From assembly GCF_023700755.1 (NCBI RefSeq), contig NZ_JAMKOJ010000001.1:186001-250000 (forward strand): a stretch of 64,000 nt of DNA. Reading direction: 5' to 3'. Numbering within the stretch: position 1 is the stretch's first letter; each line of letters starts with the position of its first letter. This document shows positions 8,998-17,638 of this stretch, piece by piece. This DNA is from Allorhizobium sonneratiae. Lineage in GTDB: Bacteria; Pseudomonadota; Alphaproteobacteria; Rhizobiales; Rhizobiaceae. The notes beneath the pieces were generated by a model. It had not been told where the DNA came from, did not search any database, and worked only from the letters and a program-made list of their open reading frames with translations. A program made the translations under genes and the position numbers.

Positions 8998-9834
8998 TCA
9001 ATCTTTGAAGGCATATTTGCTGATATCGGTCTTGAACCATTTTTCCGAGATTTTGGCGAGCGTACCGTCCTTGTGCAGCTCGAGAACCACCCGCTTCAAT
9101 TCGGCGTCCCATTCCGGATCGCCCTTGTCGGTGACCACGGCATTGGGTTCGGCAAACAGCGGTTCGCCAAGGATTTTCAGCTTGCCGCCATTCTTGGTGA
9201 AGCCTTCCGCCGTGCCGAGCGAGGCGATGATGGCATCGAGACGCACGCCGGGACCAAGTTCCAGATTCTGGAAATTCACCGTCTCGTCGCCGGGCACGGC
9301 CATGACGTCATGGAAGGGAAATTTGATCGGCGGCTCTCCGGGAATGGAGAAATTGCGGTTGACATAGGCCTCGTAGGAGGAGCCGGTGCCAACGCCGACC
9401 CGCTTGCCGGAGATATCGGCAATCGACTTGATGTTTTTCTCATCCTTGTTGACCACCAGAACGGCGGGCACAGAATAATAATTCACCGGGAAATCAACGA
9501 CCTTTTCCCGCTCCGCCGTCGGCGTCGAAGAGGTGATCGCCACATCCCAGCGCTTGGCCCAGTGGCCGCCGATGATGGTTTCCCAGCCGGGCGTTTCCAG
9601 CTTCAGCTTGACGCCGAGCTTGGCCGCCACCGCCTTGCCGACATCGATATCGAAGCCATCGAGCTGGTTCTGGTCGTTCAGATAGGCAAAGGGCGGATAA
9701 TCATTGACCACGGCATCGACCATGACGCCGGTTTTCTTCACCCGGTCGAGCGTTTCGCCGGCAAGAGCGGCGTTGGTGGCAAAGGTGGTGAGGAGGAGTG
9801 TGGTGACGGTGGTTAACAAAGCGGTTTTGCGCAC
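8998..9834 (-). CDS. Amino-acid ABC transporter periplasmic binding protein
   Basis: About 278 residues from GTG 9834. That start has AAGG 8 bases upstream and gives a clean signal peptide (VRKTALLTTVTTLLLTTFATNAALAG); the frame is open to ATG 9912, which would add 26 poorly fitting residues. It is a family 3 solute-binding protein (DRVKKTGVMVDAVVNDYPPFAYLNDQ..., QLDGFDIDVGKAVAAKLG). It delivers an amino acid to the adjacent permease. Divergent from queC. Confidence 0.9.
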   Translation of the reverse strand: MRKTALLTTVTTLLLTTFATNAALAGETLDRVKKTGVMVDAVVNDYPPFAYLNDQNQLDGFDIDVGKAVAAKLGVKLKLETPGWETIIGGHWAKRWDVAITSSTPTAEREKVVDFPVNYYSVPAVLVVNKDEKNIKSIADISGKRVGVGTGSSYEAYVNRNFSIPGEPPIKFPFHDVMAVPGDETVNFQNLELGPGVRLDAIIASLGTAEGFTKNGGKLKILGEPLFAEPNAVVTDKGDPEWDAELKRVVLELHKDGTLAKISEKWFKTDISKYAFKD

Positions 9835-10012
9835 GGAATAGGCCTTTTTGGTCTCTCGGTTGAAAAGGACAATAACCGACTCTTTTGCGCAAATCATCGT
9901 TTGCAGCACCAAAATTTACCTGAAATGCAGTAGAATTTTCCCTGATCTCGCCCGGCTGTCGCGGCTTTGATTGCACAGCACCTTTTCAAAGGGGCCACAA
10001 TCCTCTATGAGA

Positions 10013-10065
10013 CCCCCGGTTCTTACCACCGGTCGCAGCCTACCCGGTTACAAAACAAGGATGAA
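10013..10065 (+). promoter_or_regulatory. Possible preQ1-type riboswitch in the queC leader
   Basis: The leader reads CCGGTTC (10016-10022), then a 20-base region containing ACCACC, then CCCGGTT (10043-10049), then ACAAAACAAGGA overlapping the queC ribosome site. A short GG/CC stem, a TTC loop start and an A-rich tail into AAGGA resemble the preQ1-I aptamer, and queC belongs to the same pathway. The loop is longer than in the classic form and CCGGT occurs three times, so pairing is ambiguous. Confidence 0.35.
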
Positions 10066-10068
10066 ACC

Positions 10069-10788
10069 ATGAAAACGCTTGTTGTCTGCTCCGGCGGACT
10101 GGATTCCGTGTCGCTTGCCGACAAGATGGCGGCAGAGCAGGAACTGGTCGGCCTGATTTCCTTCGATTACGGCCAGCGCCATAAAAAGGAGCTGGATCAT
10201 GCCGCCCGTGCGGCAGAGCGCCTTGGCGTGCCCCATCAGATCATCGATATCACCACCATCGGCCAAAGCCTGACCGGCTCGGCGCTGACGGACAATATCG
10301 ATGTGCCGGATGGGCATTATGCCGAAGAAACGATGAAGGTCACGGTCGTTCCGAACCGCAATGCGATCATGCTGGCGATTGCCTTCGGCGTGGCGGCGGC
10401 GAAAAAGGCCGATGCCGTGGCCGTTGCCGTGCATGGCGGCGATCACTTCATCTATCCCGATTGCCGTCCCGGCTTCATCGACGCCTTTCAGGTCATGCAG
10501 AACCATGCGCTGGATGGCTATGCCGACGTGAAACTTCTCGCCCCTTTCGTCACCGTTTCCAAGGCTGATATCGTGCGCGAGGGGGCAAGATATAACACGC
10601 CCTTTGCCGAAACCTGGTCCTGTTACAAGGGCGGCGCCCATCATTGCGGCCGTTGCGGCACCTGTGTCGAGCGGCGCGAGGCCTTTCATCTGGCGGGAAT
10701 TGCCGATCCGACCGTCTATGAAGACCCGGATTTCTGGAAGGCGGCGGTCAGGGCGCATGACGGCGGCTTCAAGGCCGAGGGCGTGTGA
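10069..10788 (+). CDS. queC: 7-cyano-7-deazaguanine synthase
   Basis: 239 residues from ATG 10069 with AAGGA upstream; an upstream in-frame start at 9967 lies in the divergent promoter region. It converts 7-carboxy-7-deazaguanine to preQ0 using ATP and ammonia, in queuosine (and some DNA-modification) pathways. The PP-loop SGGLDS is at 8-13 and the zinc cysteines are C185, C193, C196 and C199 (CYKGGAHHCGRCGTC). It overlaps or abuts queD and heads the queCDE operon. queF is not in the window. Confidence 0.95.
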   Translation: MKTLVVCSGGLDSVSLADKMAAEQELVGLISFDYGQRHKKELDHAARAAERLGVPHQIIDITTIGQSLTGSALTDNIDVPDGHYAEETMKVTVVPNRNAIMLAIAFGVAAAKKADAVAVAVHGGDHFIYPDCRPGFIDAFQVMQNHALDGYADVKLLAPFVTVSKADIVREGARYNTPFAETWSCYKGGAHHCGRCGTCVERREAFHLAGIADPTVYEDPDFWKAAVRAHDGGFKAEGV

Positions 10789-10790
10789 CC

Positions 10791-11147
10791 ATGTATCGCA
10801 TCACCAAGGAATTTCACTTTTCCGCCTCGCATCAACTGAAAAACCTGCCAGCCGATCATCAATGTGCCCGGCTGCACGGGCATAATTATATCGTTATGGT
10901 CGAGCTTGCCGGGACCGAGTTGAACGAACACGGTTTCCTGCGCGATTATCATGAGCTGAAGGCGCTGAAGACCTATATCGATGATCATTTCGACCACCGT
11001 CATCTCAACGATGTGCTCGGTCACGACAAGACCACGGCGGAATGTCTGGCGAAGCATTTTTACGACTGGTGCAAGGCGCGCTTTGCCGAAACCTCTGCCG
11101 TCAAGGTCAGCGAAACGCAGAAGACCTGGGCGGAGTATCGTCCGTGA
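10791..11147 (+). CDS. queD: 6-carboxy-5,6,7,8-tetrahydropterin synthase
   Basis: 118 residues. It makes 6-carboxytetrahydropterin from dihydroneopterin triphosphate, the first committed step after GTP cyclohydrolase. Zinc ligands H14, H29 and H31 ([15 protein letters not shown]) and the catalytic C25 are present, as is a C-terminal [11 protein letters not shown]. Start choice: ATG 10791 gives the usual MYRITKEF; a GTG at 10785 would overlap the queC stop (GTGA). Its own stop overlaps the queE GTG, so the three genes are translationally coupled. Confidence 0.94.
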   Translation: MYRITKEFHFSASHQLKNLPADHQCARLHGHNYIVMVELAGTELNEHGFLRDYHELKALKTYIDDHFDHRHLNDVLGHDKTTAECLAKHFYDWCKARFAETSAVKVSETQKTWAEYRP

Positions 11148-11878
11148 GTGCGGAGCAGGGCGTCATCCGCGTCGCCGAGATTTTCGGCCCGACCATTCAG
11201 GGCGAGGGGGTGCTGATCGGCGAGCCGACCGTGTTTGTGCGCACCGGCGGCTGCGATTACCGTTGCTCATGGTGTGACAGCCTGCATGCGGTGGAAAGCC
11301 GGTTTCGCGAGGACTGGCTGCCGATGAGCGTCGAGGCAATCTGGTCCGAGGTGGAAAAGCTGTCTGGCGGCGTGCCGCTGATCGTGTCGCTGTCGGGCGG
11401 CAATCCGGCGATCCAGCCGCTTGGGGGGCTGATCGACCACGGCCATCGGCGCGGTTATCGCTTTGCGCTGGAAACGCAGGGTTCGCTTGCCCGTGACTGG
11501 TTTGCCGATCTTGATGTGCTGGTGCTGTCGCCCAAACCACCATCAAGCGGCATGGAAACGGACTGGCAAAAGCTGGCGGACTGCATTGACGCCTCTGATG
11601 GCGGGCCGCAGACGGTGCTGAAATTCATTGTCTTCGATGAGGCGGATTATGCCTATGCCCGGCAAGCGGCGGCCCGGCATCCACACCTGCCCGTCTATCT
11701 CCAACCGGGCAACCACACGCCGCCGCCGCCCGAGGAAGAGGATGCCGTGATCGACATGGACGGCATCATGGAACGGATGCGCTGGCTGGTGGACAAGGTG
11801 GTGCAGGACCGCTGGTTCAACGCGCGGGTTCTGCCGCAATTGCATGTGCTGATCTGGGGTAACCGGCGCGGGGTGTGA
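11144..11878 (+). CDS. queE: 7-carboxy-7-deazaguanine synthase (radical SAM)
   Basis: 244 residues from GTG 11144, which overlaps the queD TGA as GTGA; the frame stays open upstream inside queD but that part is not coding. It rearranges 6-carboxytetrahydropterin to 7-carboxy-7-deazaguanine. The radical-SAM cluster motif is C37-x3-C41-x2-C44 ([12 protein letters not shown]), preceded by [11 protein letters not shown] and followed by [11 protein letters not shown], all family hallmarks. A terminator follows 105 bp later. Confidence 0.94.
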   Translation: MSAEQGVIRVAEIFGPTIQGEGVLIGEPTVFVRTGGCDYRCSWCDSLHAVESRFREDWLPMSVEAIWSEVEKLSGGVPLIVSLSGGNPAIQPLGGLIDHGHRRGYRFALETQGSLARDWFADLDVLVLSPKPPSSGMETDWQKLADCIDASDGGPQTVLKFIVFDEADYAYARQAAARHPHLPVYLQPGNHTPPPPEEEDAVIDMDGIMERMRWLVDKVVQDRWFNARVLPQLHVLIWGNRRGV

Positions 11879-11902
11879 ACATCTTTTGCGCAAGGCCGCG
11901 CT

Positions 11903-11940
11903 TAACAGACTGCTGAAAAAGGCGGGCCGGGCTGAAACCG
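11903..11940. repeat. Partial copy of the MITE-like element
   Basis: AACAGACTGCTGAAAAAG followed by GGGCCGGGCTGAAACCGG matches the left end of the 159-bp element at 42061-42219 with a few changes. The right half is missing and is replaced by the queE/receptor terminator region. Confidence 0.6.
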
Positions 11941-11983
11941 GTTTCCGGTTTCCGCTCCGATGCTCTATCTTTTGAGGCCGAAT

Positions 11984-12011
11984 AAAAAGGGAGGCTTTCG
12001 CCTCCCTTTTT
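11984..12011. terminator. Bidirectional Rho-independent terminator
   Basis: AAAAAGGGAGG CTTTCG CCTCCCTTTTT lies between the convergent queE and chemoreceptor genes and has T-tracts in both directions. Confidence 0.93.
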
Positions 12012-12016
12012 GCTGA

Positions 12017-14101
12017 TCAGAATTCTTCCCAATTGTCTTCTGCCTTCCGCGCTGCAGTTGCTGGCCCGGAGGAGGGCTTGCTGAAGGCGCGTTGCAGGGA
12101 TTTGACCTGTTGGCGTGCGGGCGAGGCGACAGGTGCCGACGTCTTGCCTGCGACACGGGGTTGGCTGACGCTTGCCCGTTTTGCCACAGGCGCTGCGACC
12201 GGGGCGTGCGGTGTGACAGAGACTGGAGCCATCCTGCTCTGTCCGGTGCCGGTGTTGAAGCGTTGCAGCAGGCTCGTGAGGTCCACGGCGTCGTCATGCA
12301 ATTTCTGGGTGGCGGCGGAGGTCTCTTCGACCATGGCGGCGTTTTGCTGGGTCACCTGATCCATCTGGTTGATGGCTGTGCTGACTTCATTGAGGCCGGT
12401 CGCCTGTTCCTTTGCCGCGCTGGCGATTGCCTGAATATGATCGTTGATTTCCAGAACCCGGCTTTCGATCTGGGTCAGAGAGGCACCGGTTTTCTGCACC
12501 AGGCGCACACCGCCCGCGACTTCCTGGCCGGATTTGGTGATCAGCGCCTTGATATCTTTGGCGGCATTGGCCGAGCGCTGGGCAAGCTCGCGCACTTCCT
12601 GAGCAACGACAGCAAATCCCTTGCCCGCCTCACCGGCACGGGCGGCTTCGACGCCGGCATTCAGCGCCAGAAGATTGGTCTGGAAGGCAATTTCATCGAT
12701 CACGCCGATGATGTTGGAAATTTCACTCGACGCGTGTTCGATCCGCTCCATGGCGGTCACGGCCTCGCGTACGATGGTGGCTGATTCCTGCGAATTCTCC
12801 TTGGCTTCGCCAACGAGTTTGCTTGCTTCCTGCGCACGGTCGGAGGTGTTGCGCACGACGCTGGTAATCTGTTCGAGCGCGGCCGATGTCTGCTCAAGCG
12901 CGGCAGCCTGCCGTTCGGTGCGTTGTGACAGGTCGCCTGCCGCACTGCTCAGTTGCTGCGAATTGCCGTTGATAGCGTCGGCCTTGTGCCGGACCTCGAC
13001 GATGATATCGCGCAGGCTGGACAGAGTCGTATTCACATTGGCCTGCAATTCCTCGAAAATGCCGGCGAATTGCCCGGTCATTTCCTGGGTGAGATTTCCC
13101 GCCGCAAGCGCGCCCATGATCCGGCCCACTTCGGTGACGCTTTTATCGACACCGGAGAGCAGTCCGTTGATATTGGCGGCAAAACGGTCGAGATTGACGT
13201 CGTCATACTGTTTTTCTATGCGGGCCGTAAAGTCACCAGCGGCTGCGGCGGTGACGACACCGGACATGCTGGACTGCAGGTCGTCGCTCTTGCCGCGCAG
13301 TGCGCGTTCCTCTTCATTCATCCGGTTGACCTCAAGGCCATTGCGCTTGAACACCTCGACCGTATCGGCCATTTCACCGATTTCATCCTGCCTGCCGATG
13401 AAGGGGGCGTCTGCGTTATAATCACCACTGGCCACTATTTTCATCGCTTCTGTCAGCTTGCGGATAGGGCGGCTCAAATGGTTGAGGCCGATATGCAGGC
13501 CGATGACAATGCTGGCAATGACGGCGACGAGACTGGTGACGACAATGATGAGCATCATATCGAGACGGAAGCGCGCCAATGATGCCTGTACTGTTTTCAG
13601 CTCGGCTTTGTCGGCGGTGATGATCTTGTCGATCTCTTTCTGAAAGTTTTTGCGATTGGTGCGGTTGCCTTCGTTGTTGCCCTGGAGATTGGCGGCCGGG
13701 GGGCCTTCCTCGCGGCCAAGGCGAATGGTTTCGGTGCGGAAACTGCGGAATTCCTTGGCCTTCTGTTCCATGGCATTGAACGTGTCGACCTGCTGTGCCG
13801 GGATCAGCTTGCGCCATGCCGCAATTGTCTCGTCCATATTATCGAGACTGGCGAGCATGCCCTTGCCAAACTGTTCAGTGCCTTCCTTGCTTTTGGCCGC
13901 GTAAATTCCTCGGGCATCCATGACCACGGTTGTGACCAGCCGATTCAGATGTTCTCCCTGATAGGCGCGCTCCGAAATATTCATCAGTTCGGATGTTTTG
14001 CTTTGATATTGCAGGACCACAAACAGTCCAAGCGCCCCCACCACCAGAACCGCAGCAGAGAGGATGGCGACAAGGGATGTGATTTTCCCTGTAATTTTCA
14101 T
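12017..14101 (-). CDS. Methyl-accepting chemotaxis protein
   Basis: 694 residues from ATG 14101 (GGAG upstream). TM1 lies at about 5-28, then a roughly 150-residue periplasmic helical sensor domain, then TM2 (MMLIIVVTSLVAVIASIVIG). HAMP units follow (RPIRKLTEAMKIVASGDYNA...; a second with AAGNLTQEMTG). The signalling hairpin has the invariant tip IDEIAFQTNLLALNAGVEAA. The tail is Pro/Ala-rich and ends in NWEEF, a CheR/CheB-tethering pentapeptide. It senses an unknown ligand and signals through CheA/CheW. A paralog with the same tip and tail lies inverted at 57794-59842. Confidence 0.95.
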   Translation of the reverse strand: MKITGKITSLVAILSAAVLVVGALGLFVVLQYQSKTSELMNISERAYQGEHLNRLVTTVVMDARGIYAAKSKEGTEQFGKGMLASLDNMDETIAAWRKLIPAQQVDTFNAMEQKAKEFRSFRTETIRLGREEGPPAANLQGNNEGNRTNRKNFQKEIDKIITADKAELKTVQASLARFRLDMMLIIVVTSLVAVIASIVIGLHIGLNHLSRPIRKLTEAMKIVASGDYNADAPFIGRQDEIGEMADTVEVFKRNGLEVNRMNEEERALRGKSDDLQSSMSGVVTAAAAGDFTARIEKQYDDVNLDRFAANINGLLSGVDKSVTEVGRIMGALAAGNLTQEMTGQFAGIFEELQANVNTTLSSLRDIIVEVRHKADAINGNSQQLSSAAGDLSQRTERQAAALEQTSAALEQITSVVRNTSDRAQEASKLVGEAKENSQESATIVREAVTAMERIEHASSEISNIIGVIDEIAFQTNLLALNAGVEAARAGEAGKGFAVVAQEVRELAQRSANAAKDIKALITKSGQEVAGGVRLVQKTGASLTQIESRVLEINDHIQAIASAAKEQATGLNEVSTAINQMDQVTQQNAAMVEETSAATQKLHDDAVDLTSLLQRFNTGTGQSRMAPVSVTPHAPVAAPVAKRASVSQPRVAGKTSAPVASPARQQVKSLQRAFSKPSSGPATAARKAEDNWEEF

Positions 14102-14284
14102 AGGAATCTCCAAAACAACACGCAAGACGCAAGCCCGCTAAGCTGCTACCCGTATTCACAAAATCATTCCGCCGAACTGATCCTCACCTGCGGCAGTCAC
14201 CGGCAGGCTCCAATAACCAGATGATGATGACCGTGATGGTTTCCAAACCGCCTCATCAGGCTCCCAGATTGACCCTATTCTGGA

Positions 14285-14311
14285 ATAATTAAAAAATGCT
14301 TGTAAAAGCAT
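14285..14311 (-). terminator. Terminator-like hairpin downstream of hemH
   Basis: On the minus strand CATGCTT TTAC AAGCATTTTTTAATT makes a short stem followed by a U-run. It lies 230 bp beyond hemH, so it ends either the hemH transcript or a separate minus-strand RNA. Confidence 0.55.
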
Positions 14312-14498
14312 GTTGTTATGTATTTATATCAGCGGTTGTTTTTCGGTGAAGTGCAATTGTGCTTGAGGCGCGAGCGGGTAGCCCTACACGGCTTATAGAC
14401 CGCGTAGTGGTGTCTTGGTTTGCGTCTGATCATTGCGGCTTGCGTTTTGACCCGGGAAATGTCTGCGCAACCGGAAACACTTTAACTCTTTGTTTTTT

Positions 14499-14539
14499 TG
14501 CATGTCGGGTTTTATTGAGGGCAATAAAACCCGACATGC
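14499..14539 (-). other. 18-bp hairpin immediately after the hemH stop
   Basis: GCATGTCGGGTTTTATTG pairs almost perfectly with CAATAAAACCCGACATGC across a few bases. In the hemH direction it is followed by AAAAAAA, not a U-tract, so it may stabilise or process the mRNA rather than terminate it. Confidence 0.6.
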
Positions 14540-14540
14540 T

Positions 14541-15569
14541 TTAGATCCAGCCCATCAATTCGCGGCGCACGACGTGATTGAGAACCTTCATGCCGTCATC
14601 GCTGTCGTTGAGGCAGGGGATATGGGTGAAATGTTCGCCGCCATTGTGCTCGAAGCTTTCTTTCGCCTGTTCGGCGATTTCCTCGAGCGTTTCCAGACAG
14701 TCGGAGACGAAGCCGGGATTGAGCACGGCAATGCGCTTGACGCCGTCTTTGGCCAGTTTTTCCACGGTCTTGTCGGTATAGGGCTGCAACCATTCCTCCG
14801 GTCCGAAACGGGACTGGAAGGTGACCATGAGCTTTTCCTTTGACCAGCCCAGATGCTCACGCAAAAGCCGCGTGGTTTTCATGCATTGGCAATGATAGGG
14901 ATCGCCCTTCTTGAAATAGGACATGGGGATGCCGTGATAGGAGGTGATCACCACCTCGGGCTCCCAGTCCAGTGTGGCCAGATGGGCCGTGATCGAGTTT
15001 GCCAGCGCCTCGATATAGACGGGATCGTCTGAATATTGCGGCACGGTGCGCAGCGCCGGCTGCCAGCGCATGGCAAGCAAGGCCTTGAAAGCCTCGTCAT
15101 TGACGGTGGCGGTGGTGGCGGCGGCATAATGCGGATAGAGCGGGAAGACGAGAATTTTTTCGCAGCCAGCCTTTTGCAGGGCATCCATGCGCGAGCGGAT
15201 CGACGGCTGGCCGTAACGCATCGCCCAGTCGACGACAATGTTCGGGATGTCCTTGAAATGCTGCGCCATCTTTTCCGCCTGGCTGCGGGTATAGGTACGC
15301 AGATAGCTTTCATCCAGATCCTTGTTCCAGATGGTCTCATAGGCCTTGCCGACCTTTTGCGGGCGCTTGTTCAGCACGATGCCGTACAGGATCGGATACC
15401 ACAGCCACCGCGACCACTCGATCACCCGACGGTCGGTGAGAAATTCTTCCAGATAACGGCGCATGGATTTGTAATCCGTGCCATCCGGCGTCCCGAGATT
15501 GACCAGCAGAACGCCGACCTTGCCGAAATTGACGGTCGGGTGATCGCTGGGAAGATGGTTCACGCTCAT
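14541..15569 (-). CDS. hemH: Ferrochelatase
   Basis: 342 residues. It inserts ferrous iron into protoporphyrin IX, the last step of protoheme synthesis, at the inner membrane. Family features are the start GVLLVNLGTPDGTDYKSMRRYLEEFLTDRRVIE, the catalytic-histidine loop SYHGIPMSYFKKGDPYHCQC, and the C-terminal VLNPGFVSDCLETLEEI. Length matches bacterial HemH. It is monocistronic; a 57-bp tandem repeat lies just upstream of its start. Confidence 0.96.
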   Translation of the reverse strand: MSVNHLPSDHPTVNFGKVGVLLVNLGTPDGTDYKSMRRYLEEFLTDRRVIEWSRWLWYPILYGIVLNKRPQKVGKAYETIWNKDLDESYLRTYTRSQAEKMAQHFKDIPNIVVDWAMRYGQPSIRSRMDALQKAGCEKILVFPLYPHYAAATTATVNDEAFKALLAMRWQPALRTVPQYSDDPVYIEALANSITAHLATLDWEPEVVITSYHGIPMSYFKKGDPYHCQCMKTTRLLREHLGWSKEKLMVTFQSRFGPEEWLQPYTDKTVEKLAKDGVKRIAVLNPGFVSDCLETLEEIAEQAKESFEHNGGEHFTHIPCLNDSDDGMKVLNHVVRRELMGWI

Positions 15570-15643
15570 ATCTGGATTGTCCTGCTCACGTTTTCACTCA
15601 CGTCATTACGGTTTTGCCGCTTTGCTGGATCAGTGTCCATAGC

Positions 15644-15790
15644 AATTCCAGCAAAAGTGCGAAGCGGTTTTGCGTCCGCGAATTGCGCTGAACAAAAGCT
15701 AATTCCAGCAAAAGTGCGAAGCGGTTTTGCGTCCGCGAATTGCGCTGAACAAAAGCTAATTCCAGCAAAAGTGCTTGAGCGTTTTGCGTG
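15644..15790. repeat. 57-bp tandem direct repeat (2.6 copies)
   Basis: A unit beginning AATTCCAGCAAAAGTGCG and ending GCTGAACAAAAGCT starts at 15644, 15701 and 15758; the first two appear identical and the third diverges after about 18 bases. Since 57 is a multiple of three, it keeps a spurious frame open. The unit resembles a rhizobial dispersed intergenic repeat. Confidence 0.9.
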
Positions 15791-15813
15791 CCGGTTTCGA
15801 GATGGGGATCAAT

Positions 15814-15843
15814 AGAAACCGGCCTTATCCAAGGCCGGTTTCT
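15814..15843 (-). terminator. Hairpin terminator of the 5'-nucleotidase gene
   Basis: AGAAACCGGCCTT and AAGGCCGGTTTCT form a strong stem 19 bp beyond the stop. The following U-stretch is short (TTTCTATT), so termination is likely but not certain. Confidence 0.7.
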
Positions 15844-15861
15844 GATTGGGAAAACCTGTCC

Positions 15862-17538
15862 TTATTTGCTGGGTGCGGTTGCCGCAGCACCTGCTGCTGT
15901 TTTCGGCTGAGCGGCGGGGGCGACGTAACCGGCAGGCGTGACATCCTTGATGCGGCCATCGGTATAGGGCTTGTAGGGGCTGTGTTTGGTGATGTAATCG
16001 GCGGCAATATCGGCCAGATCGGGACCGTAATCATAGGCGTTTTCCGCCCTGGCGGCGAAAATCTTGTAGCCGTCACCACCGGCGCGCATGTAATTGTTAC
16101 TGACGATGCCATAGGTTTTGGCCTCGTCGAGCGGCACGAAATTATCACCCTCACGGACCTCGACATCCGTGATGCGGCTGCCAGCGGGTTTCGAGCGGTC
16201 GAAGCTGAAGCGCATGCCTGCCACTTGCGGGAAACGGCCAGCACCATCCTCCACCTGCGAGACGCCGTTTTCCAGGGCGGCGCGCAGATCCGAACCCTTG
16301 AGATGGAAGGTGGCGAGCGTGTTCTGAAAAGGCAGAACGGTGATCACTGCGCCCATCGTCACCTTGCCTTCGCCGATCGAGGCGCGCACGCCGCCGCCAT
16401 TCAGAAAGGCGATGGTGATGCCCTGATTTTTCGTGGCGTCCAGCATCGCGTCGGCGACGAGATTGCCCATCTGGCACTCTTTTGTCCGGCAATTGCTTTC
16501 GGTGCTGTCGATATTGGCGGCAGCCTCACCGATCACCTTGTCGCGCAGCGCCTGAATGGGGGCGCCGAGTTCCTTGATATGATCGGCCATGGCCTGATCC
16601 GGGGCGAAGTGCTGATCGATCAGGATCGGATCGCCCTTGGCGCTTTTGACCACGCCATGATCGTCGAAGACCACGGTGAGATCGCCGAGATATTTGCCGT
16701 AGGAGCGGGCCGTGACCACCGGCACCTTGTAGCCGCCGGGATTGTCCACCAGGGTGGGATAGGGGCCTTCGGCGCTCTTGTCGGTGTTGGAGAGCAGCGT
16801 GTGCGAATGACCGCCGACCACGACATCGACATCCGGGATTTTGGCAATCTCCATATCGCGATGATAGCCGACATGGGTGAGCGCGATGATCTTGTTGACG
16901 CCCTCAGCCTTGAGCTTGTGTACTTCTTCCGTCATGGCGGCAATATCGTCGGTGAAGGCGACATTCGGTCCCGGCGAGGCAAGCTCTGCGGTGTCCGGGG
17001 TAATGGCCCCGACAATGCCGATCTTCTGGCCGCCGACGGTCAGAATGGTCGAAGGCTTGATATGGCCGTTCAGGGCCGAGGCCGGTTTCAGGGTGATATT
17101 GGCGGTGACAACCGGGAAATTCGCCTTGTCGAGGAAGGGGCCGATGGCCTTTTCGCCATCGTCGAATTCGTGGTTGCCGAGCGTCATCGCGTCGAATTTC
17201 AGCGCATTCATCACATAGAGTTCCGCCGCACCCTTATAGGTGGTGTAGAACAGTGAGCCCTGGAAATTATCCCCGGCATTGAGCGTGATGACATTCTGGC
17301 CGGAAAGGGCGGCGCGGGTTTCATCAATGGCGGTCTTCAACCGGGCCGCACCGCCGAAGCATTTGTTGGCGGCCTCATCCTTGGCCGAGCAGGTGGCGTC
17401 ATATTTGTTGATCGGCTCGATACGCGAATGAAAATCGTTGATATGCAGGATGGTCAATTGATAATCGGCAAAAGCTGCCGACGATGACAGCGCCAGCATG
17501 GAAAGGGCGATCAGGCCCGTTTTCAGTCTCATCGACAT
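15862..17538 (-). CDS. Periplasmic 5'-nucleotidase / 2',3'-cyclic phosphodiesterase family protein
   Basis: 558 residues from ATG 17538 (GGAGAG upstream; an earlier in-frame ATG adds 8 residues). A signal peptide (RLKTGLIALSMLALSSSAAFA) precedes a metallophosphoesterase domain with HINDFHSRIEP, NAGDNFQGS, TLGNHEFDDG and VGGHSHT metal-binding motifs. The C-terminal 5'-nucleotidase domain has FLNGGGVRA and the GDGYKIF loop. It ends in an Ala/Pro-rich tail (APAAQPKTAAGAAATAPSK). It probably salvages nucleotides in the periplasm. Monocistronic. Confidence 0.93.
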   Translation of the reverse strand: MSMRLKTGLIALSMLALSSSAAFADYQLTILHINDFHSRIEPINKYDATCSAKDEAANKCFGGAARLKTAIDETRAALSGQNVITLNAGDNFQGSLFYTTYKGAAELYVMNALKFDAMTLGNHEFDDGEKAIGPFLDKANFPVVTANITLKPASALNGHIKPSTILTVGGQKIGIVGAITPDTAELASPGPNVAFTDDIAAMTEEVHKLKAEGVNKIIALTHVGYHRDMEIAKIPDVDVVVGGHSHTLLSNTDKSAEGPYPTLVDNPGGYKVPVVTARSYGKYLGDLTVVFDDHGVVKSAKGDPILIDQHFAPDQAMADHIKELGAPIQALRDKVIGEAAANIDSTESNCRTKECQMGNLVADAMLDATKNQGITIAFLNGGGVRASIGEGKVTMGAVITVLPFQNTLATFHLKGSDLRAALENGVSQVEDGAGRFPQVAGMRFSFDRSKPAGSRITDVEVREGDNFVPLDEAKTYGIVSNNYMRAGGDGYKIFAARAENAYDYGPDLADIAADYITKHSPYKPYTDGRIKDVTPAGYVAPAAQPKTAAGAAATAPSK

Positions 17539-17638
17539 CCCGTCTCTCCTGTGAAAATCCACCGCATATTTTCATCACGGTTTCGTTACCGCAAGTGAAG
17601 ATATGACGACAAGAACAGAAGCGTTGCGTGGGGGAAAA

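Larger units (their letters stand above)
14102..14540. other. Intergenic region with two hairpins
   Basis: About 440 bp between the receptor start and the hemH stop. Besides the receptor promoter it holds a hairpin with U-run on the minus strand (14290-14311) and a long hairpin just after hemH (14499-14539), listed separately. No convincing ORF; the plus-strand frames 14359-14544 and 13949-14224 look random. Confidence 0.5.

Noticed and set aside
15036..17256. Long plus-strand frames across hemH, the tandem repeat and the 5'-nucleotidase
   Set aside because: They are antisense shadows kept open by high GC and by the 57-bp repeat, whose length is a multiple of three.
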